DNA of 22,284 nt from B4-G1 sp964393895. GTDB lineage: Bacteria > Chloroflexota > Anaerolineae > B4-G1. Positions 1 to 7,352 of the stretch are shown piece by piece. The number at the start of each line of letters is the position of its first letter. Within the stretch, counting starts at the first letter, position 1. Under the pieces are notes generated by a model that was given only the letters and a program-made list of their open reading frames with translations, searched no databases and was not told the origin of the DNA. The stretch is taken from contig CAYMWP010000078.1 in assembly GCA_964393895.1 (NCBI GenBank), positions 1-22,284 of the forward strand. The letters run 5' to 3'. A program made the position numbers and the translations under genes.

Positions 1-55
1 CGGAAAGTGCTGCCTTTGGCTGTCCCAATCTAACCCAGGGCTTGTGCGCGCTAAC

Positions 56-75
56 AATTTATGTATCGCTGCACT
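56..75. repeat. 20-bp repeat, left copy (inverted copy at window end)
   Basis: This 20-mer (aatttatgtatcgctgcact) matches the reverse complement of positions 22232-22251 at 19 of 20 bases. It overlaps the stop codon of the LysM gene and lies just 3' of it. It is probably a dispersed intergenic repeat; no flanking duplication or mobile gene is visible. Confidence 0.6.
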
Positions 76-865
76 AAGAAGACGGGGTGGGAGTAGCTGT
101 AGCCGTCGGCGTGGGCGACGCTGGTATTGGGGACGGCGTCTCAGTGGGCAATGGGACGGTTGGAGAGAGCGTCGGGGTGGCCGTTGGGGTGGCCGTTGGG
201 GTGGCCGTTAGGGTAGTCGTTGGGGTGGCCGTTGGGGTAGTCGTTGGGGTCGGTGTGGGCGGTGAAGGTGTCTCCGTTGGAGTGGGAGACAAGGTCGGGG
301 AAGGGGTTAGTGTAGCCGTCGAGGTCGGCACTGGCGATGCTGTTGGTTGGGGTATTGGTGTCAAAGTCAGCGAAGGCGTCGCTGTGGGGGATGGCGTCCG
401 TGGCTCTGGCCAATAGGGCAGCCAGAGCGCTTGACCCACATAGATATTGTTGTTGGGCAAGCAGTTGTATTGTCTGATGATTTCTACCGTGGTGCGCGTG
501 CGTACCGATAGCGAGTAGAGCGTATCGCCGGGTTGCACAAGGTATCTTATCCAGGTTGATGGAGGCGTGCAGCTCCAGGACGGTTGGGGCGTAGCAGAAG
601 GTGAAGGCTCGGTGGGAGTGATGTCGGTCAGTGTGGCCGAGGGTGAAGGTAAAGGGATCGTGGGCGATATCGGCGTGGTGGGTGATACCAGCACAGGGGT
701 TGCCGTCTGTAGTGTGGCAGCAAGCGTAGGTTGAGCGGTTGCAGGAACCTCGGTTGGAGTCGGAACCGCAGGGTCTCTGGTGATAAGAGCGAAAACGGTG
801 ACAAAGAAGATAGAATTGATCAGAACGAGGCCTATGGCTATTAAAACCCATTCTTTCTTTGTCAT
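74..865 (-). CDS. Membrane-anchored LysM-domain protein with Thr/Pro-rich tail
   Basis: The product is 263 residues. Residues about 5-29 form one hydrophobic anchor with a short basic N-terminus. A Thr/Pro/Ser linker runs to about residue 105. A single LysM domain follows at about 107-150, recognisable from the pattern YLVQPGDTLYSLS, then YNCLPNNNIYVGQALWLP. The rest, to the C-terminus, is a low-complexity TPTATPT tail encoded by a 12-bp tandem repeat. LysM domains bind GlcNAc-containing glycans such as peptidoglycan, so an outward-facing wall-binding or spacer role is inferred. The ATG at 865 was chosen because GAGG lies just upstream and the anchor begins immediately after it. The open frame extends further upstream (to about 1057), but that stretch has no protein-like character and overlaps the preceding gene. 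It is the last gene of the signal-peptidase cluster, 70 bp after the RTX-like gene. Confidence 0.85.
   Translation of the reverse strand: MTKKEWVLIAIGLVLINSIFFVTVFALITRDPAVPTPTEVPATAQPTLAATLQTATPVLVSPTTPISPTIPLPSPSATLTDITPTEPSPSATPQPSWSCTPPSTWIRYLVQPGDTLYSLSVRTRTTVEIIRQYNCLPNNNIYVGQALWLPYWPEPRTPSPTATPSLTLTPIPQPTASPVPTSTATLTPSPTLSPTPTETPSPPTPTPTTTPTATPTTTLTATPTATPTATPTLSPTVPLPTETPSPIPASPTPTATATPTPSS
174..245. repeat. 12-bp coding tandem repeat (six units)
   Basis: Six consecutive 12-bp units with consensus ggggtggccgtt on the plus strand; units 4 and 6 are the variants agggtagtcgtt and ggggtagtcgtt. On the coding minus strand each unit encodes a Thr/Pro/Ala tetrapeptide of the LysM protein tail. 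Copy number could change by slippage without shifting the reading frame. Confidence 0.8.
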
Positions 866-935
866 GCTTGTTGCCTCTTCTGCAGAGCTTTTCCGCGGCG
901 GTCGGGATGATGAAGGAGGTTGGTCCGTCGCGCGC

Positions 936-1322
936 CTACTGAATTTCTGTTTCGCAATTCTCGAACGTGTCGTTCCCTGGGCCGCCGATGCACACGTCGG
1001 CCCCGTCGCTGCCGTCAATGGTGTCGTCACCGCCGCCGCCCAAGATGCAGTCGTCACCCCCCAAGCCTCGTAGAGTCTCTGAGATGGCGCTGCCCAAAAT
1101 CAGTGAGTTGGCATCGGTGCCGTCGCCGCCCAAGACGGTGTTCGTCAAGTTGAGACCATCGCACTCTGAAGGCTTGAGATCGTTTGCCGTGACCGCCCGA
1201 CCAGTGCGCCCCAAGCCCGATTCCGGCACGGTGTTCTTGGCCGCGAACACCGAGATCATGCTTGCCAGGACAAGGAGCATTAGTCCTGCGGCGAATAAGC
1301 GAACTGCTCTGTGCTTGATCAT
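936..1322 (-). CDS. Small secreted protein with RTX-like Gly-Asp repeats and SipW-type signal region
   Basis: The product is 128 residues. Residues 1-28 are a basic then hydrophobic signal segment ending in SVFAA, followed by KNTVPESGLG. This matches the region after the signal in the small protein at 3032-3403 (FAAANVVPETGAG). Residues about 64-120 hold glycine/aspartate turns (GGDGTD, GLGGDD, GGGGDDTIDG, GGPGND) like RTX/hemolysin-type calcium-binding repeats, with cysteines at the edges. It is inferred to be exported, processed by the adjacent SipW-like peptidase, and calcium-stabilised outside the cell. The ATG at 1322 is preferred. An in-frame TTG at 1346 overlaps the TGA of the upstream peptidase gene and could couple the two. 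GAGAGG lies 16 nt before the ATG, which is rather far. The function itself is not known. Confidence 0.8.
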   Translation of the reverse strand: MIKHRAVRLFAAGLMLLVLASMISVFAAKNTVPESGLGRTGRAVTANDLKPSECDGLNLTNTVLGGDGTDANSLILGSAISETLRGLGGDDCILGGGGDDTIDGSDGADVCIGGPGNDTFENCETEIQ

Positions 1323-1342
1323 CTTACGTTCGGTTAAACCTC

Positions 1343-2917
1343 TCAAACGCCGTCAGCCTGGAGGACGGTCGTACTCTGGAGTTGTCTATTGTTGCTATTT
1401 GAGGTTCGATAGCAGTAAAGCGCATCGGCGACTTGCACCAAATAGTAGCTCTCATTGCCACGGGTTAGATGAAGGATCATGCTGCCATTTGTTTCTGCTA
1501 TCTTGGCCAGGCCATCTATTGAGCCTACGCTCACGATGCGGCGTTTTGTATTGGCTGCCAGGTTGCCATCCTGTACAGGAATCAGCATTGAGCCATATTT
1601 CAGTTGGATCTTGGCGGCTTCGCCTTGCCGCGCGGTGTAGAAAGCCACCATGCCCAACACCTCCGTCACGCTCACCGAGATAGTTAAAGCGGCCAGGGAA
1701 ATTGCGCGGGCGGTCGAGACTTCCAGCTCGAGGCCCAGGATAGAGAGGGAATTGGGCTGGATTACGGTACGGCTCAACTTTCCAGACTGGGATGGTTTGA
1801 GAGGGTCTGTGTCACTAGCCACCAATTGTAACTGGAGGTCGCCGAGTTCGAAAACGAGACGCGGAGCGAATGTATCCTCCAGTGTCTGTCCTGCAATCTG
1901 TCCGTTTACCGAGACCTCCGATATGATCGCGATCCGATAAGTATTGCGGTGAATTTCCACTTGCTGCTCAAAATTGTCGAGCAGCGCCTGTATATCTGAT
2001 AGGTAAATGGTGCTGGAAGTGGAGAAGGCACGGTCGAAGACGGTCTCCGGTTGGAGTTCAAGAGTCCGCTTCCACCCGTTGACCCCGCTGATCTCGGCAA
2101 TGAGGCGATATACTCCGTGCACCGTCCCTGGCAAGTCTGTAGTCAGATTGTACTCAAAGCTGACTGTCATCTCGTCTGTCAAACGGCGGAATATCGGCTC
2201 ACCCGGTTGTACGGTTTCCGAGTCATAGATGCCGGGGGGCACAGTGGCTGAGTAACTGAATGTCCCTGTTTGCCAGTAATCAATGTCCTCGGTAGTGGAG
2301 TAATGAGTGGGGCGTGTAAAGGCAAACACGGCCAACACCAGCGACGCTACCGCCAGAGTGCCTGAAGCGAGGAGGACGTCGGTGATGTTCGCGCTGATTG
2401 GGCGCGCCGATGAGTGACTAGCAGGCCGACGCTTGCGTTTGTTCTTTTTACCTTTGGATGGCGCAACTACTGTGCTCATGGCGATCATACCTATCACTGA
2501 CGCTATAAGCGTCAGTATGTGGGGAGTGCGTACAGTTTCTACATAGCGCCCGACAACGGGCAAACGAACCCATAATTTGCCTATCAGTTCGTCTTGGGTG
2601 GGATGGTAAGGGTCAATGAAATCGTTGTGATCCCCTTGGAAGACGAAGCGATCACCTTCTTTCTGGATGATGCGGTGGATGACGGGCCCAACCTGTGGGT
2701 CGCGGTAAGCCACGATGTCGTTTACCTGGTACGCGGACGCCTGACGCAAAACCACCAAATCATCCCAGTCTAGGGTAGGCCACATGCTGTTGCCGCTGAT
2801 GATGACATACGCGGTCTGACCTCCGAACTGGGCCGGAGCCAGGACCGCCCAGGCAATAACCAGGAGGACGACAAGAATTACGCTGGAGAGCGTTCGGGAC
2901 TTGGGATGGTTTGTCAT
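1343..2917 (-). CDS. SipW-type signal peptidase I fused to DUF5305-like ectodomain
   Basis: The product is 524 residues from the ATG at 2917. Residues 11-28 are an N-terminal membrane anchor. The peptidase motif SGNSMWPTL puts the nucleophile at Ser44. VIHRI gives His81 where bacterial LepB has lysine, and GDHND gives Asp96. This is the Ser-His-Asp pattern of the SipW/ER-type S26B peptidases. A second hydrophobic segment (about 131-148), a very basic stretch (KGKKNKRKRR) and a third segment (about 170-187) follow. A long beta-rich region (about 195-430) resembles DUF5305 (FSYSATV, TVSFEYNL, GVYRLIAEISGVNGWKRTLEL), and a further membrane segment (about 430-450) precedes the C-terminal tail. 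The peptidase should cleave signal peptides of co-encoded secreted proteins at the outer face of the membrane. An upstream in-frame ATG at 2971 sits in a hairpin loop and is disfavoured, although neither start has a strong ribosome site. Confidence 0.85.
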   Translation of the reverse strand: MTNHPKSRTLSSVILVVLLVIAWAVLAPAQFGGQTAYVIISGNSMWPTLDWDDLVVLRQASAYQVNDIVAYRDPQVGPVIHRIIQKEGDRFVFQGDHNDFIDPYHPTQDELIGKLWVRLPVVGRYVETVRTPHILTLIASVIGMIAMSTVVAPSKGKKNKRKRRPASHSSARPISANITDVLLASGTLAVASLVLAVFAFTRPTHYSTTEDIDYWQTGTFSYSATVPPGIYDSETVQPGEPIFRRLTDEMTVSFEYNLTTDLPGTVHGVYRLIAEISGVNGWKRTLELQPETVFDRAFSTSSTIYLSDIQALLDNFEQQVEIHRNTYRIAIISEVSVNGQIAGQTLEDTFAPRLVFELGDLQLQLVASDTDPLKPSQSGKLSRTVIQPNSLSILGLELEVSTARAISLAALTISVSVTEVLGMVAFYTARQGEAAKIQLKYGSMLIPVQDGNLAANTKRRIVSVGSIDGLAKIAETNGSMILHLTRGNESYYLVQVADALYCYRTSNSNNRQLQSTTVLQADGV

Positions 2918-2949
2918 AAGCGTAATGAACTGTACGGCATTCCGACGTA

Positions 2950-2989
2950 AAGAGACGCGGCACACCAACATGGGTATGCCGCGTCTCTT
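2950..2989 (-). terminator. Intergenic hairpin between secreted-protein gene and signal peptidase gene
   Basis: A perfect 13-bp inverted repeat (aagagacgcggca at 2950-2962, its complement at 2977-2989) with a 14-nt loop. On the minus strand it follows the stop of the small secreted protein by about 40 nt and is followed by only a short T run. It could terminate or attenuate transcription so that the abundant secreted protein is made in excess over the peptidase. The alternative ATG of the peptidase lies in the loop. Confidence 0.6.
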
Positions 2990-3031
2990 GTGCGATTGTT
3001 CTGTTGGCTAATGCTCAGTGGTGCGATTTGA

Positions 3032-3403
3032 TTACTCGGCTGCCGTCACTGTCAGTGTGTTCACGGTCGACACATCAATTGCCGGGCTGATGTCGCAAGC
3101 GGCGTGGTTGGACGCGTAGGTGCAGGTGTACCAGGATCCGCCACTGACCACCTGCGCTGCTACCGTGGAAGGCTCACCGGCACCGCTGGTCGGATTGATG
3201 TCAAACGCCACCTGTTCGACAGTGTCTGGGTTGGTATCGTTGAGCGTATAATCAACGTTGGTGATCGTGTAGCCGGTGATGGCTTCTGACCCCACACCTG
3301 CTCCAGTCTCGGGAACCACGTTGGCTGCGGCGAAGGCGTAAAAGAGCCCAACGAGCATTAGCCCACCAGTAACTGCTGCGAGAAGACGGAAAGGACGAAA
3401 CAT
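3032..3403 (-). CDS. Small secreted protein, SipW-dependent (TasA/camelysin-like) type
   Basis: The product is 123 residues. The ATG at 3403 has a full AGGAGG ribosome site five to six bases upstream, which suggests strong expression. Residues 1-27 are a basic then hydrophobic signal segment ending FYAFAA; the next residues, ANVVPETGAG, match the RTX-like neighbour. The mature part (about 95 residues) is rich in Thr, Val, Asn and Asp with alternating polar and hydrophobic residues (ITGYTITNVDYTLND, VEQVAFDINP) and has two cysteines in WYTCTYASNHAACD. It is inferred to be a beta-sandwich. This fits small proteins secreted through SipW-type peptidases, of which TasA fibre subunits are the known example. 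It is the first gene of the minus-strand cluster. A fibre or surface-layer role is inference. Confidence 0.8.
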   Translation of the reverse strand: MFRPFRLLAAVTGGLMLVGLFYAFAAANVVPETGAGVGSEAITGYTITNVDYTLNDTNPDTVEQVAFDINPTSGAGEPSTVAAQVVSGGSWYTCTYASNHAACDISPAIDVSTVNTLTVTAAE

Positions 3404-4061
3404 TTTTGACCTCCTAAAGTAGTGAATCTGATCTACCGCCCTATGCTTCCCATGTTAGCAGATATTTGCATACAAGTCTATGTTTATAATGTGCAGTTGC
3501 GTGCAAGTTTCGTGCGGGCCAATCATTTTTTTCGCCAAACTGTTGAAAACCTGGTCTGCCTGGCTTCCCTTCTCACAACTTTGAGTTTACCGGATCCCCA
3601 TCCTGAAAGGTGCCTTGAGCTTGCCCAGACGACGCAAGGGCAAACATTCAAACCAGCTGGAATCTGGCAAATTTGGCTTACCCTTTATTAGAAAGCAGAT
3701 TAAGGCAACCGTAGGTTGCACCAGATTTTTCGCAGATAAAGGCACGCAAAACCAGCGTCCGCCCCGCAGGGGCGCCATCGGCGTTGATCTGCGTCCTGGT
3801 TCCGAAAATCGTAATTTGCCAGTGTACAGAAACCAGATTAAAAATCAGTATAGCATAATTAACGAGATTGATTGTTACACGTCAATTAAGAATACGTTAA
3901 GCATTGGCAAAGTCTGATTTTGAAGTTTCACTACCGGACACTTTTTCAGAGGTGCCAAAATCAGTTACAGAGAGCAGAGAGAAGTCGCAGAGACACACCG
4001 AGATATTGAAAATCGGATCATTTGGCGAAGGAACTCTTCACACTGGTAGGTTCTCAAAAAA
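3404..4061. other. Gene-free lower-GC intergenic region with short palindromes
   Basis: No convincing coding sequence on either strand. It holds small perfect hairpins: gcaacc-gta-ggttgc at 3705-3719 and cgcccc-gca-ggggcg at 3760-3774. The second is flanked by aaccag and ctggtt, giving a larger stem-loop at about 3750-3801. An 11-bp motif cagagacacac (3988-3998) reappears inverted at 4213-4223. The promoter of the small secreted protein should lie just upstream of 3403 in an AT-rich stretch near 3470-3500, but no clear -35/-10 pair stands out. Confidence 0.5.
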
Positions 4062-4210
4062 CCTCAGCCTGTTTTCCGCACTTTATGATAGCAAGTGTTC
4101 GTAGTAAGGCACGGAACGAAGTAGAGTGCCATCGAACGCCACTCCGCTACGCTTCGTGGCTGACTACAAACCCCACCCACACGAGAAATCTCAAGTGCGA
4201 AATATAGGCT
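4062..4210. repeat. Structured 150-bp direct repeat, copy 1
   Basis: 149 bp, about 96 percent identical to positions 4391-4540 (five substitutions and one single-base indel). It has the same fold potential as copy 2, but the closing stem carries one mismatch (actacaaac instead of actacgaac). No target duplication is evident at its ends. It may be a non-autonomous mobile repeat or a structured RNA element. Confidence 0.8.
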
Positions 4211-4390
4211 CAGTGTGTCTCTGTGGATTCTCCGCGAATCTCTGTAATCAAGAGCTTGGCAAAAGTGTAATGTCTTTGGATCTCTTGATGTCCTTTGTGC
4301 TCTTTGGTTGACGATATGAATGGCCTGAACGCTTACTAGATTGTTGTTAGCTCCTCATCCGCTGGCCGATCGCCCATAGCCGGGCGGTCT

Positions 4391-4540
4391 CCTTAGCCTG
4401 TTTTCCGCACTTTATGATAGCAAGTGTTCGTAGTAAGGCACAGAACGAAGTAGAGTGCCATCAAACGCCACTCCGCTACGCTTCGTGGCTGACTACGAAC
4501 CCCGCCCACACGAGAAATCTCAAAGTGCGAAATATAGGCT
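4391..4540. repeat. Structured 150-bp direct repeat, copy 2, three-way-junction fold
   Basis: Second copy of the repeat at 4062-4210. A perfect 9-bp outer stem (gttcgtagt at 4426-4434, actacgaac at 4492-4500) encloses two 5-bp hairpins: ggcac/gtgcc (4437-4441, 4455-4459) and gccac/gtggc (4467-4471, 4485-4489). A competing long pairing between the acgaag...agtg and cact...cttcgt segments is also possible. Confidence 0.8.
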
Positions 4541-4580
4541 TGGGTGCAAGAGGCTTTACTGTCCCCAACGTCTTTGCCAG

Positions 4581-4807
4581 CTAAAAGATGCGGATCGTGA
4601 GGTCGGTGGCAAAGGGGGGTGTGCGTGCAAGACAGCGCCGACGTCGAGCCGTTGCCGGTACACTTCCAGGTGTATCCACGTCTCGTACGTGGGACGCAGC
4701 CCCAGCCGGCCCTCGATTAGATGTTGCCGTCGCTGGAGCGAATCAACCCCTGGTCGGCGACGACGCGCGCCACGCGAATGATTTCCTGGCGCAATCTCCT
4801 GTTTCAT
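4581..4807 (-). pseudogene. Class II aldolase/epimerase family remnant
   Basis: The sequence starts MKQEIA at ATG 4807. After one frame change it reads QEIIRVARVVADQGLIRSSDGNI, the usual N-terminus of class II (fuculose-phosphate) aldolases and ribulose-phosphate epimerases. A stop follows. After a missing stretch it reads RPTYETWIHLEVYRQR then DVGAVLHAHPP, the family's metal-binding histidine region. A further frame change in a run of six C residues gives HPPFATDLTIRIF and a stop at 4581. At least two frameshifts and an internal deletion of the substrate-loop region make it non-functional. The family cleaves or epimerises sugar phosphates with a bound metal. It sits alone, next to repeats. 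Confidence 0.65.
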
Positions 4808-4944
4808 AGCCCCTCCGTAAATGATTCTCGGCGAATGACGGCTCCGACCAATCTGTAGTATACTCAACTCGAGGCCAGCGGTCAAACGAAAGTTGACCGT
4901 TCCGCAGGAGCTGCTACAATGTGAGGTGACAGGTGGAGGCGATT

Positions 4945-5125
4945 ATGACAGAGGACAAAGCACTCTGGCGTGAGGCGCTGGCCCATTACCGGGCCTGGAA
5001 CGAAACAGTGTCTGCCGCCCGCGCGGCGGAGTTGCACACCGTGCGCGTCGGCAACCGCCACTTGCTCTCCCGTGATTATCGAGTTCCTGGTCGGCCTGGA
5101 GCCGGTAGCCAAGATTTCCTATTGA
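4945..5125 (+). pseudogene. Decayed short gene of unknown family
   Basis: An ATG at 4945 follows a strong GGAGG site and opens MTEDKALWREALAHYRAWNE, which looks like a genuine amphipathic helical protein start. The same frame then loses protein character. From 5072 the next frame reads VIIEFLVGLEPVAKISY and stops at 5125, resembling a genuine C-terminus. The likeliest reading is a gene reduced by deletion and frameshift. The family is not recognised. In the first frame the open reading continues into the protease gene, which argues against that frame being coding there. Confidence 0.4.
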
Positions 5126-5150
5126 AGGAATGTTACACTTGTTGTATCAT
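5122..5150 (+). promoter_or_regulatory. Candidate sigma-70 promoter of the protease gene
   Basis: TTGAAG at 5122-5127, a 17-bp spacer, then TATCAT at 5145-5150. Predicted initiation at about 5157 would place the ribosome site at the very 5' end of the transcript, which is tight and lowers confidence. Confidence 0.4.
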
Positions 5151-5170
5151 TGTAGCGGAGGGTGTTCAAA

Positions 5171-7258
5171 ATGCTCAAGCGAACGTTATCGGTCTGGTCG
5201 GTTTTTCTATTGCTGCTGGTTTCCAGCGCGTACTTGGCCCGCGCCGAGGGGCTGCCTGTCCCGACCTCGTCCCGGCCCGGCGACGGTTCGGAACTAGGTC
5301 TTTTTTCGCTCACAGTGCGCCCGGATGGGACGTGGGAGGGCAAAGCGCGTTTCTTTACCGCTTCCCTGCCGGCGTTGTCTGCTCCAGGTGCTTTGGATGC
5401 CCAAGTTGAACAGGAGGCAGCCGCGATTTTTGGAGGTCATGGGGTTCGCTATGCTTTGAGCGAGAAAGAGGACGGCGATTACACCTTTTCCCTGGCGGGG
5501 GAGGATGCGCGCGAGATCGTCGAGATGGCCCTGACCGCGTCGCACGCCGTGAAGCGGCTCGACGGCCCGGTGGCTCTGAACTTGGGTGGGCTTGCCAGCG
5601 CGGGGCAGACGGTCGCACTTACGTTGACGGCCAACCCGTCCACCGGGTACACGTGGGAGATGGATGATTTGCCCGGAAGCGCTCTTTTCCAGGTGAACGG
5701 CGTGGAGACACGCCAGATTGCGCCAGGGTTGGGCGTCCCGGCCCGGCAGATCATCCAGCTCGAGGCTGTGGAGACGGGCCATGCCGATCTTTGCCTGCTC
5801 TACCATCGCCCGTGGCAGACCAGTGCTTTCCCGAGGTTGGTGATCTCTATCCAAGCCGAGGGGTTGAGCCTCGCCGAGACCTGTGCGGCGCTCAGTGCGC
5901 CTTTGCCGCCCTCTCTTTCCGGCGACGGTTTCAGAACCCAGGAAGAAGAGCCGCTCAATCGCCTTCAACAGTTCACTCCTCTCTCCTCCGTTCAGAGCCT
6001 TCCCAGCGCCTACAACTGGTGCGACGAGCACGGTGGGTGCACGAGCGTCAGGGACCAGGGTTCCTGCGGGAGCTGCTGGGCTTTTGGCACTGTAGGTCCG
6101 CTGGAAGCGCATCTCCAGGCGGCGGGTCAGACGACCGACCTGGCGGAACAATATCTGGTTTCCTGCAACGCCGATGGCTGGGGCTGTGATGGCGGCTGGT
6201 TTGCCCACGATTACCACGACTGGAAGAAACCACCGAGTGAGCTGGATGCAGGAGCGGTCTACGAGTCGGCGTTCCCCTACGTGGCGAGCGACGTCGCCTG
6301 CGCAGGGCCGTACACTCATCCCCACAAAATCGCCGACTGGCATTACGTTGGAAATTGGGGCGACACCCTCAGCGTGGACGCGATCAAGCAAGCCATACGC
6401 GACCACGGCCCGGTCGCGGCTGCGGTCTGCGTGAACGGCGCTTTCCAAAACTATGACGGCGGCATCTTTGACCCCGGCACGTCCTGCAATGAGATCAACC
6501 ACGCCGTCGTCCTGGTGGGGTGGAACGACGCCGAGCAGACGTGGACCCTGCGCAACTCCTGGGGCAGCGGTTGGGGCGAGGACGGCTATATGCGCATCCG
6601 CTACGGCGTACACCAGGTGGGCTATGCGGCGAACTATGTCGTCTACTCGCCCAGCGCGCCCTTTGTTGCCACGGACTGGGTCTACCTGCCGTTGGCCCTG
6701 CGAGACCTGGAGGCAACTCCGGACTACCACCTGTCTAACGGCGACTTTGAGAACGGACGAGATGGCTCTTGGAGCGAATCGTCCAGCAACGGGTGGGCCC
6801 TCGTCGTAGATACGTCGGGTCTGCCCGTGTCTACTCATGGGGGGAGCTGGGCCGCCTGGCTGGGCGGGGATGACAACGAGATCGCTACCCTGTCCCAACA
6901 AGTGACCATCCCCTCGAACGCTACCACGCTCGACTATTGGTACTGGATCGGCTCGGAAGATGCGTGCGGGTTCGATTATGCTTACGTCCGCCTGGGGACG
7001 ACGACACTGGCGACCTATGACCTCTGTGGGTCTGACAACACCGACGGCTGGGCGTATCAGCAGGTTGACGTCACGGGCTGGCGAGGCCAGACGGTGGAAC
7101 TGCGCTTTGTCGCCGAGACGGACTGGATCCTGAACAGCAATTTTTTCCTGGACGACGTGAGCTTTGCGACGACCACAAACCCCCTGATTTCTCCTATCTG
7201 GCCCGCTCCACCGGCGGAGACAGTGATCAATGCGACCATCCCCAAAAGCATACAGTAG
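5171..7258 (+). CDS. Secreted papain-family (C1A) cysteine protease with built-in chagasin-like inhibitor domain
   Basis: The product is 695 residues; the ATG at 5171 has GGAGGG nine bases upstream. Residues 1-26 are a signal peptide. A pro-region runs to about 135. A chagasin/I42-like domain at about 137-230 shows the family loops NPSTGYTW (155-162) and a YHRPW element (about 211-215). The papain domain spans about 278-495: the oxyanion Gln and nucleophile Cys302 in QGSCGSCWAF, His444 in NHAVVLVGW, and Asn462 in NSWGSGWGEDGY. A VYLPLALRD linker follows at about 504. A C-terminal jelly-roll domain (about 515-670, starting NGDFENG and ending FFLDDVSF) resembles MAM or carbohydrate-binding modules. 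All catalytic residues are present, so it should be an active extracellular protease. Chagasin proteins inhibit exactly this peptidase clan, so the inner domain is inferred to hold the zymogen inactive. Confidence 0.9.
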   Translation: MLKRTLSVWSVFLLLLVSSAYLARAEGLPVPTSSRPGDGSELGLFSLTVRPDGTWEGKARFFTASLPALSAPGALDAQVEQEAAAIFGGHGVRYALSEKEDGDYTFSLAGEDAREIVEMALTASHAVKRLDGPVALNLGGLASAGQTVALTLTANPSTGYTWEMDDLPGSALFQVNGVETRQIAPGLGVPARQIIQLEAVETGHADLCLLYHRPWQTSAFPRLVISIQAEGLSLAETCAALSAPLPPSLSGDGFRTQEEEPLNRLQQFTPLSSVQSLPSAYNWCDEHGGCTSVRDQGSCGSCWAFGTVGPLEAHLQAAGQTTDLAEQYLVSCNADGWGCDGGWFAHDYHDWKKPPSELDAGAVYESAFPYVASDVACAGPYTHPHKIADWHYVGNWGDTLSVDAIKQAIRDHGPVAAAVCVNGAFQNYDGGIFDPGTSCNEINHAVVLVGWNDAEQTWTLRNSWGSGWGEDGYMRIRYGVHQVGYAANYVVYSPSAPFVATDWVYLPLALRDLEATPDYHLSNGDFENGRDGSWSESSSNGWALVVDTSGLPVSTHGGSWAAWLGGDDNEIATLSQQVTIPSNATTLDYWYWIGSEDACGFDYAYVRLGTTTLATYDLCGSDNTDGWAYQQVDVTGWRGQTVELRFVAETDWILNSNFFLDDVSFATTTNPLISPIWPAPPAETVINATIPKSIQ

Positions 7259-7283
7259 CGCCAGTGCACAGCGCCAGGTTTGC

Positions 7284-7324
7284 TTGACAATACAGAACAT
7301 TTGTGCTACACTCTCGCTAGAGTG
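7284..7324 (+). promoter_or_regulatory. recA promoter with possible LexA-like site and start-proximal hairpin
   Basis: A perfect TTGACA (7284-7289), a 17-bp spacer and TACACT (7307-7312) form a strong sigma-70 promoter. GAAC-attt-GTGC at 7295-7306 lies in the spacer and differs by one base from the Gram-positive SOS box GAAC-N4-GTTC. A 6-bp inverted repeat cactct-cgct-agagtg (7309-7324) covers the expected start point. SOS control is inferred. Confidence 0.7.
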
Positions 7325-7352
7325 ACATCTCGACACAGAGAGGAGGTAGCAA

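Noticed and set aside
87..416. A Gly/Val-rich plus-strand frame (VGVAVGVAVG)
   Set aside because: It is the complement of the Thr/Pro tail repeat of the LysM gene and has no ribosome site.
4588..4809. Short plus-strand frame over the aldolase remnant
   Set aside because: The minus strand carries recognisable aldolase blocks; the plus frame matches nothing and lacks a ribosome site.
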